Shown here one piece after another: positions 1 to 7,190 of a stretch of 64,000 nt of DNA; position 1 is the stretch's first letter; the number at the start of each line of letters is the position of its first letter. This stretch comes from Clostridiales bacterium (lineage in GTDB: Bacteria > Bacillota > Clostridia > Saccharofermentanales > Saccharofermentanaceae), in contig JAFWPB010000065.1 of the NCBI GenBank assembly GCA_017545245.1, positions 28,950 to 92,949 of the forward strand, in the 5' to 3' direction. Position numbers and translations under genes: made by a program. Under the pieces are notes generated by a model, which was given only the letters and a program-made list of their open reading frames with translations, was not told the DNA's origin and did not search any database.

Positions 1-192
1 CTTGCTCCGAAGTGCTTTTTCCAGAAGATCCGGCGCATTCTGCTTGACTTCAATATCTTCAAACTCATGGGTAAATTGATAACAGGTACTCCGGCTGTCA
101 CAATAGATACAGCCATGCGAACACCCGCGGTAGATATTCATACCGGTCCCGTTATTGCTGGTCAGTATTCCCTTGGCATCAACGAAATGCAT
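1..192 (-). CDS. Radical SAM protein of the SplB (COG1533) group, N-terminal part
   Basis: Partial gene: only the first 64 residues lie in the window and the rest runs off the left edge. The start is ATG at 192, with AAAGGAG seven bases upstream. A CSHGCIYCDSRS stretch at about residues 23-34 gives the CxxxCxxC pattern that holds the 4Fe-4S cluster of radical SAM enzymes. The flanking NIYRGCSHGC context is typical of the SplB / Rv2578c-like group, related to spore photoproduct lyase. The substrate is unknown. It is the last visible gene of a leftward run of small accessory genes, 26 bases after the lipoprotein gene. Family assignment is good; specific function is not determined. Confidence 0.8.
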   Translation of the reverse strand, partial: MHFVDAKGILTSNNGTGMNIYRGCSHGCIYCDSRSTCYQFTHEFEDIEVKQNAPDLLEKALRSK

Positions 193-218
193 CGCGTCTC
201 CTTTTTCCCATCACAGAA

Positions 219-926
219 TCACCAGGTCACGTTCTCCATGACATTATGTCTCTTCTTTCCGCCCTCAGAAGCCACACTGATCGACTCCACGCGGTGTTCT
301 TTGTTCATGGTGAGATGGTAATAGCATTCGCTTTCCTTGGCAGCATCTTTTGGCTTTTCCGTACAGCAATAGATGGTGATCAGGCAGATCTCGTCTCTGT
401 CTTTGGCGATGTCGAGCATCTTCCCGGCCATCTCCTCCTCCAAAAGGAAGTTCCCGTCTTCTTTGATCAGCGTGACCTTCACCTGCCTGAACTGCACATA
501 CTCTTCAACATATTCTTCGGCGGAGTAATCTCTGGCCGGCGAATACGGATCGATGGGATCATACTCGATCTTGAAAGAATCACACTCAAACAAGCCATCA
601 AAGTACTCTTCTATGTATTCTTCCTCATCCTCCCGATAGCGGATATGGTTATAGTTCGACATGAGAAGACCATTCACTTTTTTCACCAGGATCTCTTCGT
701 TTGGATACTCTTTTGATTTGGCACGGGCAACGTCATATCGCTCACCATTTTCGCCTGTAAGAGGTCCAATATATTCGAATTTATCATCCGAATACACCTG
801 GCCAAGCTTATTGATCCATAGCTTCTGCTGCGTTTTTTCCTGTTGTGACATGCATCCGCAAAGCAGGCATGCGACGAGGCATATTGCCGTGGCAAAAGCA
901 CTTGTCTTTCGAGTAAGTCTTGTCAT
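219..926 (-). CDS. Putative lipoprotein of unknown function
   Basis: A 235-residue protein I cannot place in a family. The N-terminus is a lipoprotein signal: two Arg and one Lys, a hydrophobic stretch, then LLCGC, with Cys25 as the predicted lipidated residue. The mature part is very acidic, with Glu/Asp/Tyr clusters near residues 95-140. It should therefore sit on the outer face of the membrane. The ribosome site AAGGAAGAG lies six bases before the ATG. It is in the same leftward run as the GNAT gene upstream (26-base gap), so it is probably co-transcribed. Confidence 0.75.
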   Translation of the reverse strand: MTRLTRKTSAFATAICLVACLLCGCMSQQEKTQQKLWINKLGQVYSDDKFEYIGPLTGENGERYDVARAKSKEYPNEEILVKKVNGLLMSNYNHIRYREDEEEYIEEYFDGLFECDSFKIEYDPIDPYSPARDYSAEEYVEEYVQFRQVKVTLIKEDGNFLLEEEMAGKMLDIAKDRDEICLITIYCCTEKPKDAAKESECYYHLTMNKEHRVESISVASEGGKKRHNVMENVTW

Positions 927-952
927 ATGTTTCTCTTCCTTGCTTTCTCTTC

Positions 953-1387
953 TTATAGGCCCTGGTAGAACGCCGTTTTTGTCTCCCTCTCGTAGCCGGC
1001 TCTTTCATAGAAGCGAAGCGTCGTTTCTTTCTTTGAGCCGGTCAGAAGAAAGATCTTGTAGCAGTCTTCTTTTCTCGCCAGGTCACGTGCATAGTCCAGG
1101 CACTCGGTCGCATATCCTTTTCCGCGGTAATTCTCATTCGTCACCACGTTTTCCACAAAAGCGTACGGGCGCACACCGTGCGTAAGGTTAGGAATAATAA
1201 GACATGTGCAGGAAGACACGATCTTTCCATCGATCTCGTTAACGATGATATGATAGTTCGTATCGTTCATAATGTAATCCCACGTCTCCTGAAGTTTCGC
1301 ATTCCTTTCCGGAATACACGTCTCATGCAGATAAAGATACAACTCCAGCATGCCATCCAGATCTTTCTGATTTGCTTCACGTACCAT
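953..1387 (-). CDS. GNAT family N-acetyltransferase
   Basis: A 144-residue single-domain GNAT protein, the normal size for the fold. The acetyl-CoA pyrophosphate-binding motif is visible as NYRGKGYAT near residues 95-103, after the beta strand that ends AFVENVVTN. The C-terminal YERAGYER segment is the usual beta6/beta7 tail. The acceptor is unknown. The ATG at 1387 is supported by AGGAG eight bases upstream. It lies 11 bases downstream of a second, unrelated GNAT gene; the 6.4 kb run holds four of them. Family membership is very likely, substrate undetermined. Confidence 0.85.
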   Translation of the reverse strand: MVREANQKDLDGMLELYLYLHETCIPERNAKLQETWDYIMNDTNYHIIVNEIDGKIVSSCTCLIIPNLTHGVRPYAFVENVVTNENYRGKGYATECLDYARDLARKEDCYKIFLLTGSKKETTLRFYERAGYERETKTAFYQGL

Positions 1388-1398
1388 ATGCTTTTCTC

Positions 1399-1947
1399 CT
1401 ATCGGATCGTATCGATCCAGTACCGCTTCATGATGCTTCCGTCCACTTCGATCGTCTTTTCGAAAACACCACCGTTACTTAAGATCGTCTTCTCACTGGC
1501 CAGGTTGTCTGCATCGCAGGTGACCAGCATTTTCTCTATTCCCAGTTCACGGGCTTTTTCAATATTCAGGCGAAGTATCTCCGAAGCATATCCTTTTCCA
1601 CGCTCGGAAGGACGAACGGAATATCCGCAGTGTCCGCCCCAGGTGCCAAGGATCGGGTGGTCAATGTGATGACGAAGATCGATCACACCCACTACCCTTT
1701 CATCTTTTTCCCGAACAGCAAGAAACATATGCGAGGGCACTTCCACGCCCGTCTCTTTGCACGTAGCTTCGTCCTTTCGGAGCTGACAGATCCGGATCCA
1801 CTCTTCCGCGGACGATGCAGTATCCAAAGACATGCACCCGGCAAAACGGTCCTCATTGTCGGCATCAAAATCAAGGATCTCCTGACGGAAATCCCATATC
1901 TGCCCGGCAAAATGATTATTCGGTTCAATCAGTTCGATGCTGTCCAT
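1399..1947 (-). CDS. GNAT family N-acetyltransferase
   Basis: A 182-residue GNAT enzyme. The acyl-CoA-binding loop reads RPSERGKGYASE near residues 111-122, preceded by GHCGYSV, and the late NGGVFEKTIEVDGSIMKRYW segment matches the C-terminal strands of this group. This arrangement resembles small predicted acetyltransferases of the COG3981 type, but I cannot name a substrate. The ribosome site is weak (TAGAGAAA directly before ATG), so translation may depend on coupling to the gene upstream, whose stop is only 13 bases away. Confidence 0.85.
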   Translation of the reverse strand: MDSIELIEPNNHFAGQIWDFRQEILDFDADNEDRFAGCMSLDTASSAEEWIRICQLRKDEATCKETGVEVPSHMFLAVREKDERVVGVIDLRHHIDHPILGTWGGHCGYSVRPSERGKGYASEILRLNIEKARELGIEKMLVTCDADNLASEKTILSNGGVFEKTIEVDGSIMKRYWIDTIR

Positions 1948-1960
1948 TTTCTCTATACTT

Positions 1961-2365
1961 TCAGCCTTTCAGAATTTCCGCCACCACTTTGATCACGTGA
2001 TTTGCCGCATCCATGGTCCCGCAGGTTGCCGACACGGTATCTTCACTCATCTCCGTGACATCTTCCATGTTTCCATGATCCTGGGCGCCACCGATCTGAC
2101 CCGGCTTTGGCGCCATGCTCACGATGATCTTCTTGGGCTGTGCATCCACATACACATAGTTCACGTCATGCGCCAGAGGATAGACAATGACCTCTCGTTC
2201 TTTTCCAAAAGCCCGAATCCATCCCATCTTCGGCTTGCCATACGGCAGGTCTTCCTGAAGAAGACGTGCAAGCATCTTCTCATTATCCCATCCCTGCGTA
2301 TTCTTAAAAGATTTATACCCGTATGTCGAGTCCTGACGATCAAGTAAAAAATCCAGTAATCCCAT
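1961..2365 (-). CDS. Conserved hypothetical protein
   Basis: A 134-residue protein of no recognised family. I chose the ATG at 2365 because GGAGG sits seven bases before it; an ATG ten codons upstream has no such site. The protein has no signal peptide or membrane segment and should be cytoplasmic. It contains a basic N-terminal part (DSTYGYKSFKNTQGWDNEKML), a Gly-Lys-Pro patch and a central VIVYPLAHDVNYVYVD strand pair. It sits inside the leftward accessory run between a GNAT gene and the DUF89 gene. No function can be offered. Confidence 0.65.
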   Translation of the reverse strand: MGLLDFLLDRQDSTYGYKSFKNTQGWDNEKMLARLLQEDLPYGKPKMGWIRAFGKEREVIVYPLAHDVNYVYVDAQPKKIIVSMAPKPGQIGGAQDHGNMEDVTEMSEDTVSATCGTMDAANHVIKVVAEILKG

Positions 2366-2431
2366 ATCTGCGCCTCCATAGCTTTCTGAGAGCATTATAC
2401 TCTTCTTTTTATCTCCTGATTGTCTATTACG

Positions 2432-3283
2432 TTACTCTCTTTCCTCGCAGAAAATTCCGGTCAAAAGCGGCGCGGAAAAGCGATTTGTGAATAACTCACA
2501 TTTGCAAAGAAAAGAGAAGTAGATGTGTCTTCCCTGGCGGCTCAAGGATTCATAGTTCCCCTGTCCTTTTGCCAGGATGACATCTGCCTGATCTAATGCC
2601 TGTTTTGTTTCGTCAGGAAGCATCGTATAGACAGTACCCGCAATCGGAAGACCATTCCCGATGACATGGGCTACGCGGTCAAGACCGACAGTTTTCGCAT
2701 CTTCCAGAGTTGCATCGTTCAGTACTTCTTCACCGCGCACCAGGACCGTAACAGCAAGATCCGGGAAACGCTTCCTTAGTTGCTCGAGGAAGAGCTTGTC
2801 CAGGACGATCTCGCCGCAGTTATCCGCGATGAGAAGAAATCTTCTGGCCTTCTCGCAATCCGCAAGAAAATGGCAGATCACCTCTTCTTCCTCCGGACGG
2901 TTCTGCACGTTTTCGAAAAGCTCCATCAGTGTCTCTTCTTTTATGACGTTCATGGCAGCCACATCGATATAGTTGCCGATCCGTGCATAAAGCAGCGCCT
3001 GAAGAAGCGGATCCTTCGCGGCCTCGATCTTTTCACGGAAAGACTGCTCCATGGAAAGCAAAAGGTCATTGTATTTCTTCTTGACCTCGCTGTAAGAAGA
3101 TTTCTTCCCGAAGCGTTTCTCGTATTCGAGATTGAAAAGATACACCAGATACGGCGATGTATCCTCCGGCTTTCGGGTCTCGATGATCTCCTTCACTCTC
3201 GCAAGATAAGAAGAGTCACTGCAACGGTGCGCCTGCTTATCGTAAAGGCATTCTGCGCAGCTTTCAATGATTCGCATTTCCAT
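2432..3283 (-). CDS. DUF89 / ARMT1-like metal-dependent damage-control phosphatase
   Basis: A 283-residue member of the DUF89 family, whose studied members are metal-dependent phosphatases acting on damaged or excess phosphometabolites. Family hallmarks are present: a Cys near the N-terminus in ESCAECLYDKQ, the core DNCGEIVLDKLFLEQL, the VLVRGEEVLNDATLEDA segment, and AKGQGNYESL towards the C-terminus. The start is ATG at 3283, preceded by AGGAG at six bases; a GTG six codons earlier overlaps the previous stop and is less convincing. Expected in the cytoplasm. The exact substrate cannot be read from sequence. Confidence 0.85.
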   Translation of the reverse strand: MEMRIIESCAECLYDKQAHRCSDSSYLARVKEIIETRKPEDTSPYLVYLFNLEYEKRFGKKSSYSEVKKKYNDLLLSMEQSFREKIEAAKDPLLQALLYARIGNYIDVAAMNVIKEETLMELFENVQNRPEEEEVICHFLADCEKARRFLLIADNCGEIVLDKLFLEQLRKRFPDLAVTVLVRGEEVLNDATLEDAKTVGLDRVAHVIGNGLPIAGTVYTMLPDETKQALDQADVILAKGQGNYESLSRQGRHIYFSFLCKCELFTNRFSAPLLTGIFCEERE

Positions 3284-3297
3284 GTTATTCTCCTGAT

Positions 3298-3678
3298 TCA
3301 CACCATTTTTCCGTCTTCTACACGAACCGCGATCTGCCAGTCGTCTTCGTACACGATGTTGCCGACGAAGTTGGTATAGACGATATCGTAGGGCTGCTCG
3401 TATTTATCCATAAGGGCCTCTGCCGGTGCGATCTTTTCGAGCATCTCTTTCGTGGTCTCGGTCTTAAAGAAAGTAATGACCGTTTCTCCATTCTGACATG
3501 GAACCGGTTCCGGAAGGTTCTCCTTAAACCAATCGTCGATGTCGCGGAAAAGCTTCTCGTCCTCAGGGGACATGCCGCCATTTTGAATCAAGCGCCAGCC
3601 CATAGCAAAGATTCCTCTCGGGTACTGGGTTCTATACGCATTTTCTCTACCCTGGATTCGTACAAATTTACACGTCAT
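3298..3678 (-). CDS. Conserved hypothetical protein
   Basis: A 126-residue soluble protein of unknown family. The start ATG at 3678 follows AGGAGG by five bases, a strong site. No signal peptide, membrane segment or catalytic motif is visible. The sequence is mixed alpha/beta, with an acidic DEKLFRDIDDWFKENLPEP helix in the middle and a DIVYTNFVGNIVYEDDWQIAVRV strand-rich end. It follows the GNAT gene at 3694 by 15 bases and precedes the DUF89 gene, so it is probably in the same transcript. Confidence 0.65.
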   Translation of the reverse strand: MTCKFVRIQGRENAYRTQYPRGIFAMGWRLIQNGGMSPEDEKLFRDIDDWFKENLPEPVPCQNGETVITFFKTETTKEMLEKIAPAEALMDKYEQPYDIVYTNFVGNIVYEDDWQIAVRVEDGKMV

Positions 3679-3693
3679 TTTTTTCCTCCTATT

Positions 3694-4266
3694 TTACAAA
3701 TCAAGATACCAGATAAACTGGATCTCGTCTCTCGTTTCCGGATCAGTGTAGTAGGCATAGGCATCCATCTTACCCAGCAGCGCGCCCTGTTTCTTATAGA
3801 AATAACAGGCTGTAACATTGTTATTCTGGCATTCGATGATCATCTGCTTATAGCCGTCCGCCTGCGCTCCGGCCTTCGCCATATCGAAAAGCTTCTGCCC
3901 GATCCCCTGATGCTTATATCCATCCGCCACACGGATGTCCCACAGGACACATGCATCTGTTCTTCCATTCAACATGTAGTTATTCTCGGTCGTACCTGCA
4001 ACTGTCGCCGCACCCACCGGGGTTTCTCCGTCAAATGCCATATAGAAGCGCCAGTTACTGATATCGAACATCTTCTCGTACTCTGACGCGCGCTCATAGA
4101 CACTCAGGTCTTTGACATGCGGCGTAACCGGTACTTCCTCCAAAAGCAAGCCTCCCAGACCGTTGTCCACGCGCTTGATCCGGTATTCTGATTTTACTTC
4201 CACATTCTGTGTGACCTGATCGTACATCTCGAAACAGGTCTTATCCATCTCTTTAAACGTTACCAT
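3694..4266 (-). CDS. GNAT family N-acetyltransferase (streptothricin-acetyltransferase-like arrangement)
   Basis: A 190-residue GNAT protein. The CoA-binding motif is VADGYKHQGIGQKLFD near residues 120-135, followed by the IIECQNNNVTACYFYKKQGA segment, an arrangement shared with SatA-type acetyltransferases. Resistance should not be inferred from this resemblance alone. The start is ATG at 4266, inside the end of the upstream gene (7-base overlap), which suggests translational coupling; an in-frame ATG 45 codons earlier lies wholly inside the neighbour and is rejected. GNAT family is secure, substrate open. Confidence 0.85.
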   Translation of the reverse strand: MVTFKEMDKTCFEMYDQVTQNVEVKSEYRIKRVDNGLGGLLLEEVPVTPHVKDLSVYERASEYEKMFDISNWRFYMAFDGETPVGAATVAGTTENNYMLNGRTDACVLWDIRVADGYKHQGIGQKLFDMAKAGAQADGYKQMIIECQNNNVTACYFYKKQGALLGKMDAYAYYTDPETRDEIQFIWYLDL

Positions 4267-4706
4267 AAATCTTTCTCTTTCTTCGTAATCCGGAAGCGGC
4301 ACCTCTCGTGTCCTCCAAGGATCGTCTCGATTTCTTCCACCAGGATCTTCTCCTCCGGCAGAAGCTGTCCCAGCCAGTACGTGATGCTCTGTCTCGAACA
4401 CTCGCAGAGTTTGGGGGTATTTACATTCATTTTGGTGTGCAGATCGCAGTCGCAGGACAGAAAATGGATCTCATATTCTTTTCCCGGAATGACCACAACA
4501 CCGTCTACTTTCTTAAGTTCATGCAGTCTTCCGAAGAAACGATCCAGGTTTCCATCGCACTCTGCATACAAATCTGCATACAGATACTTCAGCGCATCTC
4601 TTCCACACATGGAGGCACACCCCTGAAAAAGCCGTCCCCGCTCTTCACGCGACATCTTCTCCAGACCTTCTCCAAAACCTTGAAACCATCTCTCCATAAA
4701 CGACAT
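4260..4706 (-). CDS. Cysteine-rich conserved protein, possibly DUF6144-like
   Basis: A 148-residue cytoplasmic protein with a conserved-looking Cys pattern: DCDLH around Cys85 and Cys87, LCECS at Cys101 and Cys103, and HERCRFRI with Cys136 at the end. The end motif, a Gly followed by xxxCxFxI, resembles small domains of the V4R or methanogen-type sensor class and clostridial proteins listed as DUF6144. This is recollection rather than a search result. Metal or cofactor binding is plausible but unproven. The gene overlaps the downstream GNAT by 7 bases and follows the nitroreductase by 7 bases, so it is firmly within one operon. Confidence 0.6.
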   Translation of the reverse strand: MSFMERWFQGFGEGLEKMSREERGRLFQGCASMCGRDALKYLYADLYAECDGNLDRFFGRLHELKKVDGVVVIPGKEYEIHFLSCDCDLHTKMNVNTPKLCECSRQSITYWLGQLLPEEKILVEEIETILGGHERCRFRITKKEKDLW

Positions 4707-4713
4707 GATCTTC

Positions 4714-5244
4714 TTATTCTCCCTTAAAAGAATTGAACCAGGCGCGGTCCGAAAACTCTTTCTTATTCGGCATTTTCACTTCGTCTTCCGCGATACCTAC
4801 TGGTAGATAGCAGATGAGTTCGTATCCTTCCGGTACGCCGAGGATCTCCGCCATCTTCTCTCCGATCCTATCCTCGTCAGTGATATGGCCTTCGTACCAG
4901 CAGCTCTGATATCCCAGTTCCACGATAGCCAGGAGCATATTCTCGATCGCCGCAGAATAATCCTGGATGGCGAAGCATCTGTCACGGTATGCGTTGATCC
5001 GCTGCGTCAATACACAGATTGCGGCAGGTGCAGTCTGTGCAACCGGCGGATCGATCACTGCCTTGAGTTTAGAAAGCACCTCCGGATCATCAACCGCAAT
5101 GAGGGATGTCGTCTGCTTATTGCAACCGGAAGGCGCGGCTAATCCCGCCTCCAGGATCTTTCGGAGGTCCTCCCTCGGAACAGGTGTATCCTTAAACTTC
5201 CCACGATAACTGCGTCTTTGAAAAAGAGCTTCGAAAACATTCAT
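4714..5244 (-). CDS. Nitroreductase family protein
   Basis: A 176-residue FMN-dependent nitroreductase-family enzyme, typical of the short clostridial type. The N-terminal RRSYRGKF and the following APSGCNKQTTSLI segment are the usual FMN-binding and dimer-interface signatures, and the C-terminal VGIAEDEVKMPNKK matches the family tail. Such enzymes use NAD(P)H to reduce nitro, quinone or flavin substrates in the cytoplasm. The ATG at 5244 is chosen over one five codons earlier because GGAGG lies eight bases upstream. Two bases separate it from the stop of the preceding GNAT gene. Confidence 0.88.
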   Translation of the reverse strand: MNVFEALFQRRSYRGKFKDTPVPREDLRKILEAGLAAPSGCNKQTTSLIAVDDPEVLSKLKAVIDPPVAQTAPAAICVLTQRINAYRDRCFAIQDYSAAIENMLLAIVELGYQSCWYEGHITDEDRIGEKMAEILGVPEGYELICYLPVGIAEDEVKMPNKKEFSDRAWFNSFKGE

Positions 5245-5246
5245 GC

Positions 5247-5777
5247 TTATTTCCTCCATTCCTCTTTGCTGATCTCCAGCTCTATGATGCGAAGTGTCTC
5301 TCCCTCGATTTCTTCAAAAGAATCCTCGCATACTGTCGACGCTCTAAACCCGGCGGAAAGATAGCACTTATATGCGGAAGTATTACACTCAAAAACACCA
5401 ATGGTAATGGTGTCCACCTGGAGGATCTCAAAAGCGTATTTAAGCGCCAGCTGGATCATCTGCTTCCCGTATCCCTTTCCACGCTTGGAACCGTCCACGA
5501 CGACCCATCCGAAACGAAGGATCTTGTTGTTCCCCTGAATATACCGCATGATCAGATGTCCGACTACGCCGTCTTCGTCAAAAGCACTCATCGGGTAGAA
5601 GTTATCTTCTTCCACGCAGTCGCCGTTATTCTTCAGATACTTCTCATTCATGTCCTCCGCCTTTAACGGATAGGCGCCAAAGCGGGCACCTCCCCACAGC
5701 GCAAAAGTTCTCTCGTCACTGATCCAGGTTACGATCTTCTCAGCATCACATGGCTTATATGGTCTTAATCTCAACAT
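5247..5777 (-). CDS. GNAT family N-acetyltransferase
   Basis: A 176-residue RimJ/RimL-like GNAT protein. The N-terminus LRLRPYKPCDAEKIVTWI is the standard first strand and helix of this subgroup. The acetyl-CoA loop is GSKRGKGYGKQMI near residue 100, and NTSAYKCYLSAGF is the late AxxxYxxxGF motif. The substrate is unknown. ATG at 5777 is preferred, although a GTG directly before it is possible. A 21-codon reading frame with a strong ribosome site ends just upstream, so this gene may be translated by re-initiation. Confidence 0.87.
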   Translation of the reverse strand: MLRLRPYKPCDAEKIVTWISDERTFALWGGARFGAYPLKAEDMNEKYLKNNGDCVEEDNFYPMSAFDEDGVVGHLIMRYIQGNNKILRFGWVVVDGSKRGKGYGKQMIQLALKYAFEILQVDTITIGVFECNTSAYKCYLSAGFRASTVCEDSFEEIEGETLRIIELEISKEEWRK

Positions 5778-5780
5778 CAC

Positions 5781-5846
5781 TCAATTCCCTTCTTTCTTCG
5801 GATTCGCATTATAGTGTTCGCGAATCGCTTCGGTTTCTTCTCTCAT
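5781..5846 (-). CDS. Possible 21-residue small ORF or methyltransferase remnant
   Basis: A short frame starting at ATG 5846 with AAGGAG seven bases upstream, and stopping three bases before the possible starts of the GNAT gene. The peptide reads MREETEAIREHYNANPKKEG, then N. The IREHYNANPKKE piece resembles the first helix of SAM-dependent methyltransferases, so it may be a broken remnant rather than a functional leader peptide. The good ribosome site and tight coupling to the next gene are seen; both interpretations are inference. Confidence 0.35.
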   Translation of the reverse strand: MREETEAIREHYNANPKKEGN

Positions 5847-5874
5847 ATCTGTTCTCCTTGAACATTCCCGGCCT

Positions 5875-6387
5875 TCATTCCAGTCCGAGTTCCTTATAGA
5901 TCCCTCGGATAAATGCCGTTTTGTATTCGATATAACCATCGATATCATTCGGGAAAAGAACTGCCCCTTCTTTCTTGATCCGGCTGTACTCCTGTACTGC
6001 TTCCGGGTGAGTACGAAGATAATCGCGGAAAGACACATGTCTTTTCAGTTCAGCTGCATCCTTTGCACATACGTACAAGTGATGATTCCGAAGATGTTCT
6101 TTGCCCTGATAATGGAATGCTTCCCGGCCGGGAATCCCTTTATCGCCTTCGTGATGATAGCCGATTTTATCCAACGCTTCGATCGCAGGAGCGAGGTTCG
6201 ATTCTTCGACCACTACATCGATATCAATGATCGGTTTCGCAGAAAGTCCTTCTACCGAAGTACTTCCGACGTGCTCGATCCGAAGTGCCAGATCGCCCAG
6301 TGCAGCATCGATCTCGTCACGGATCGCTTCAAAATCCGCTTTCCACATCTCGTTATATGGCTCGACCACCACTCGTTTTGTACCCAT
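5875..6387 (-). CDS. GrpB family (UPF0157) nucleotidyltransferase-like protein
   Basis: A 170-residue GrpB/UPF0157 protein, normal length for the family. The nucleotidyltransferase-fold core is clear: IEHVGSTSVEGLSAKPIIDIDVVV, where GSTS and the two Asp residues of DID correspond to the metal-binding region, followed by NHHLYVC and FRDYLRTHPEAVQEY. Biochemical role is unknown in most members. I chose ATG 6387 because the family starts with a VxVxPYxxxW motif, seen here as VVVEPYNEMW; AGGAG lies about 12 bases upstream. Earlier in-frame ATGs give an unusual charged extension. It is probably first in the leftward accessory operon. Confidence 0.87.
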   Translation of the reverse strand: MGTKRVVVEPYNEMWKADFEAIRDEIDAALGDLALRIEHVGSTSVEGLSAKPIIDIDVVVEESNLAPAIEALDKIGYHHEGDKGIPGREAFHYQGKEHLRNHHLYVCAKDAAELKRHVSFRDYLRTHPEAVQEYSRIKKEGAVLFPNDIDGYIEYKTAFIRGIYKELGLE

Positions 6388-6467
6388 GAAATCTATTCTC
6401 TCCTGTTTCTTTTCGTAATCGTTCTTATCGGTCATCTTTGGTTCTTGTAAAAAACCATCCTGTGTCA

Positions 6468-6473
6468 ATTATA
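6468..6473 (-). promoter_or_regulatory. Probable -10 box for the leftward accessory operon
   Basis: TATAAT on the minus strand, about 80 bases upstream of the GrpB start and just beyond the 6523-6555 hairpin. The -35 region (TTTCTG-like) is poor. Position and perfect -10 make it the likely start of the 6.3 kb run. Confidence 0.4.
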
Positions 6474-6522
6474 TTCCAAGAAGTCGTACAGAAATAGTGG
6501 ATTATACAAAGGGTATAACTAA

Positions 6523-6562
6523 CCCCCGGAATCTCGTTACCGAGTCTTCCGGGGGTCCGCGT
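6523..6562. terminator. Strong intergenic hairpin below lemA
   Basis: Arms CCCCCGGAA (6523-6531) and TTCCGGGGG (6547-6555) with an inner CTCG/CGAG stem around a TTAC loop. A run of seven T follows at 6562 on the plus strand. Both flanking genes are read on the minus strand, where the sequence after the stem has no T run. It separates the lemA and GrpB transcripts or blocks antisense transcription; the orientation is odd. Confidence 0.6.
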
Positions 6563-6586
6563 TTTTTTGCTTATCAATTGTCAGGA

Positions 6587-7138
6587 TCAGATATTGATGC
6601 TTACATTTACATCAGAACGCTTGATTTCTTCTGCCTCAAAGAACGGTTCTCTCTGGATGCCCATGCCACCGGCTACGATGCTGGTCGGGAAAGTAACGAT
6701 CCTCTGATTCAGCTCGGATACACTTGCGTTATATGCACGACGTGCGCCTTGCAGATGCTCTTCGACATCCATGATAGCAACCTGCAGCTGACGGAAGTTT
6801 TCATTCGCATGAAGCTGCGGATAATTCTCAGCCAGGAAATTCAGTTCCTTATGTACCTCACCCATCGCGGAAGCCGCCTGGTTCTTCTCGGAGATGGTCA
6901 TTCCCTGACGAAGCTTGATCGCATCAAGGATGGTCTGCTTCTCGATCGTCGCATAAGATCTTGCAACATCAACCATCTTGGTCAGCACATCATAGCGCTT
7001 GGTCAAAGCAACATCGATTCCCGAAGAAGCCTCTTCGATTTTCACTTTCGTTCTTCTCAGGCCATTCATCGTGGCGATCCACCAAAGAATAATGACCACT
7101 ACTAAAAATACAATTGCTCCAATAACATACTTCAACAT
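6587..7138 (-). CDS. lemA: LemA family protein
   Basis: A 183-residue LemA protein of normal length. It has one N-terminal membrane helix (about residues 3-23) ending in WWIATMNGL, then the diagnostic NGLxxxxxxVxEAxSxIDVxLxxRxDxLxxxV pattern and a helical body rich in Ala, Gln and Asn. The C-terminal part carries the FxxxEEIKRSDVxxxI motif. LemA proteins are small membrane-anchored helical proteins of unclear role, often paired with a second membrane protein, as here. DUF3137 lies 52 bases upstream on the same strand. The ribosome site is weak and the gap contains a GTACGG/CCGTAC inverted repeat. Confidence 0.92.
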   Translation of the reverse strand: MLKYVIGAIVFLVVVIILWWIATMNGLRRTKVKIEEASSGIDVALTKRYDVLTKMVDVARSYATIEKQTILDAIKLRQGMTISEKNQAASAMGEVHKELNFLAENYPQLHANENFRQLQVAIMDVEEHLQGARRAYNASVSELNQRIVTFPTSIVAGGMGIQREPFFEAEEIKRSDVNVSINI

Positions 7139-7190
7139 TTTCGTTTACCGTACGGGCTGGATTAGTCCGTACTTCTCCTTTCCTCTTACG

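Noticed and set aside
3694..4266. Calling the SatA-like GNAT a streptothricin resistance gene
   Set aside because: Only general arrangement is shared; many housekeeping GNAT proteins look alike and no resistance context is present.
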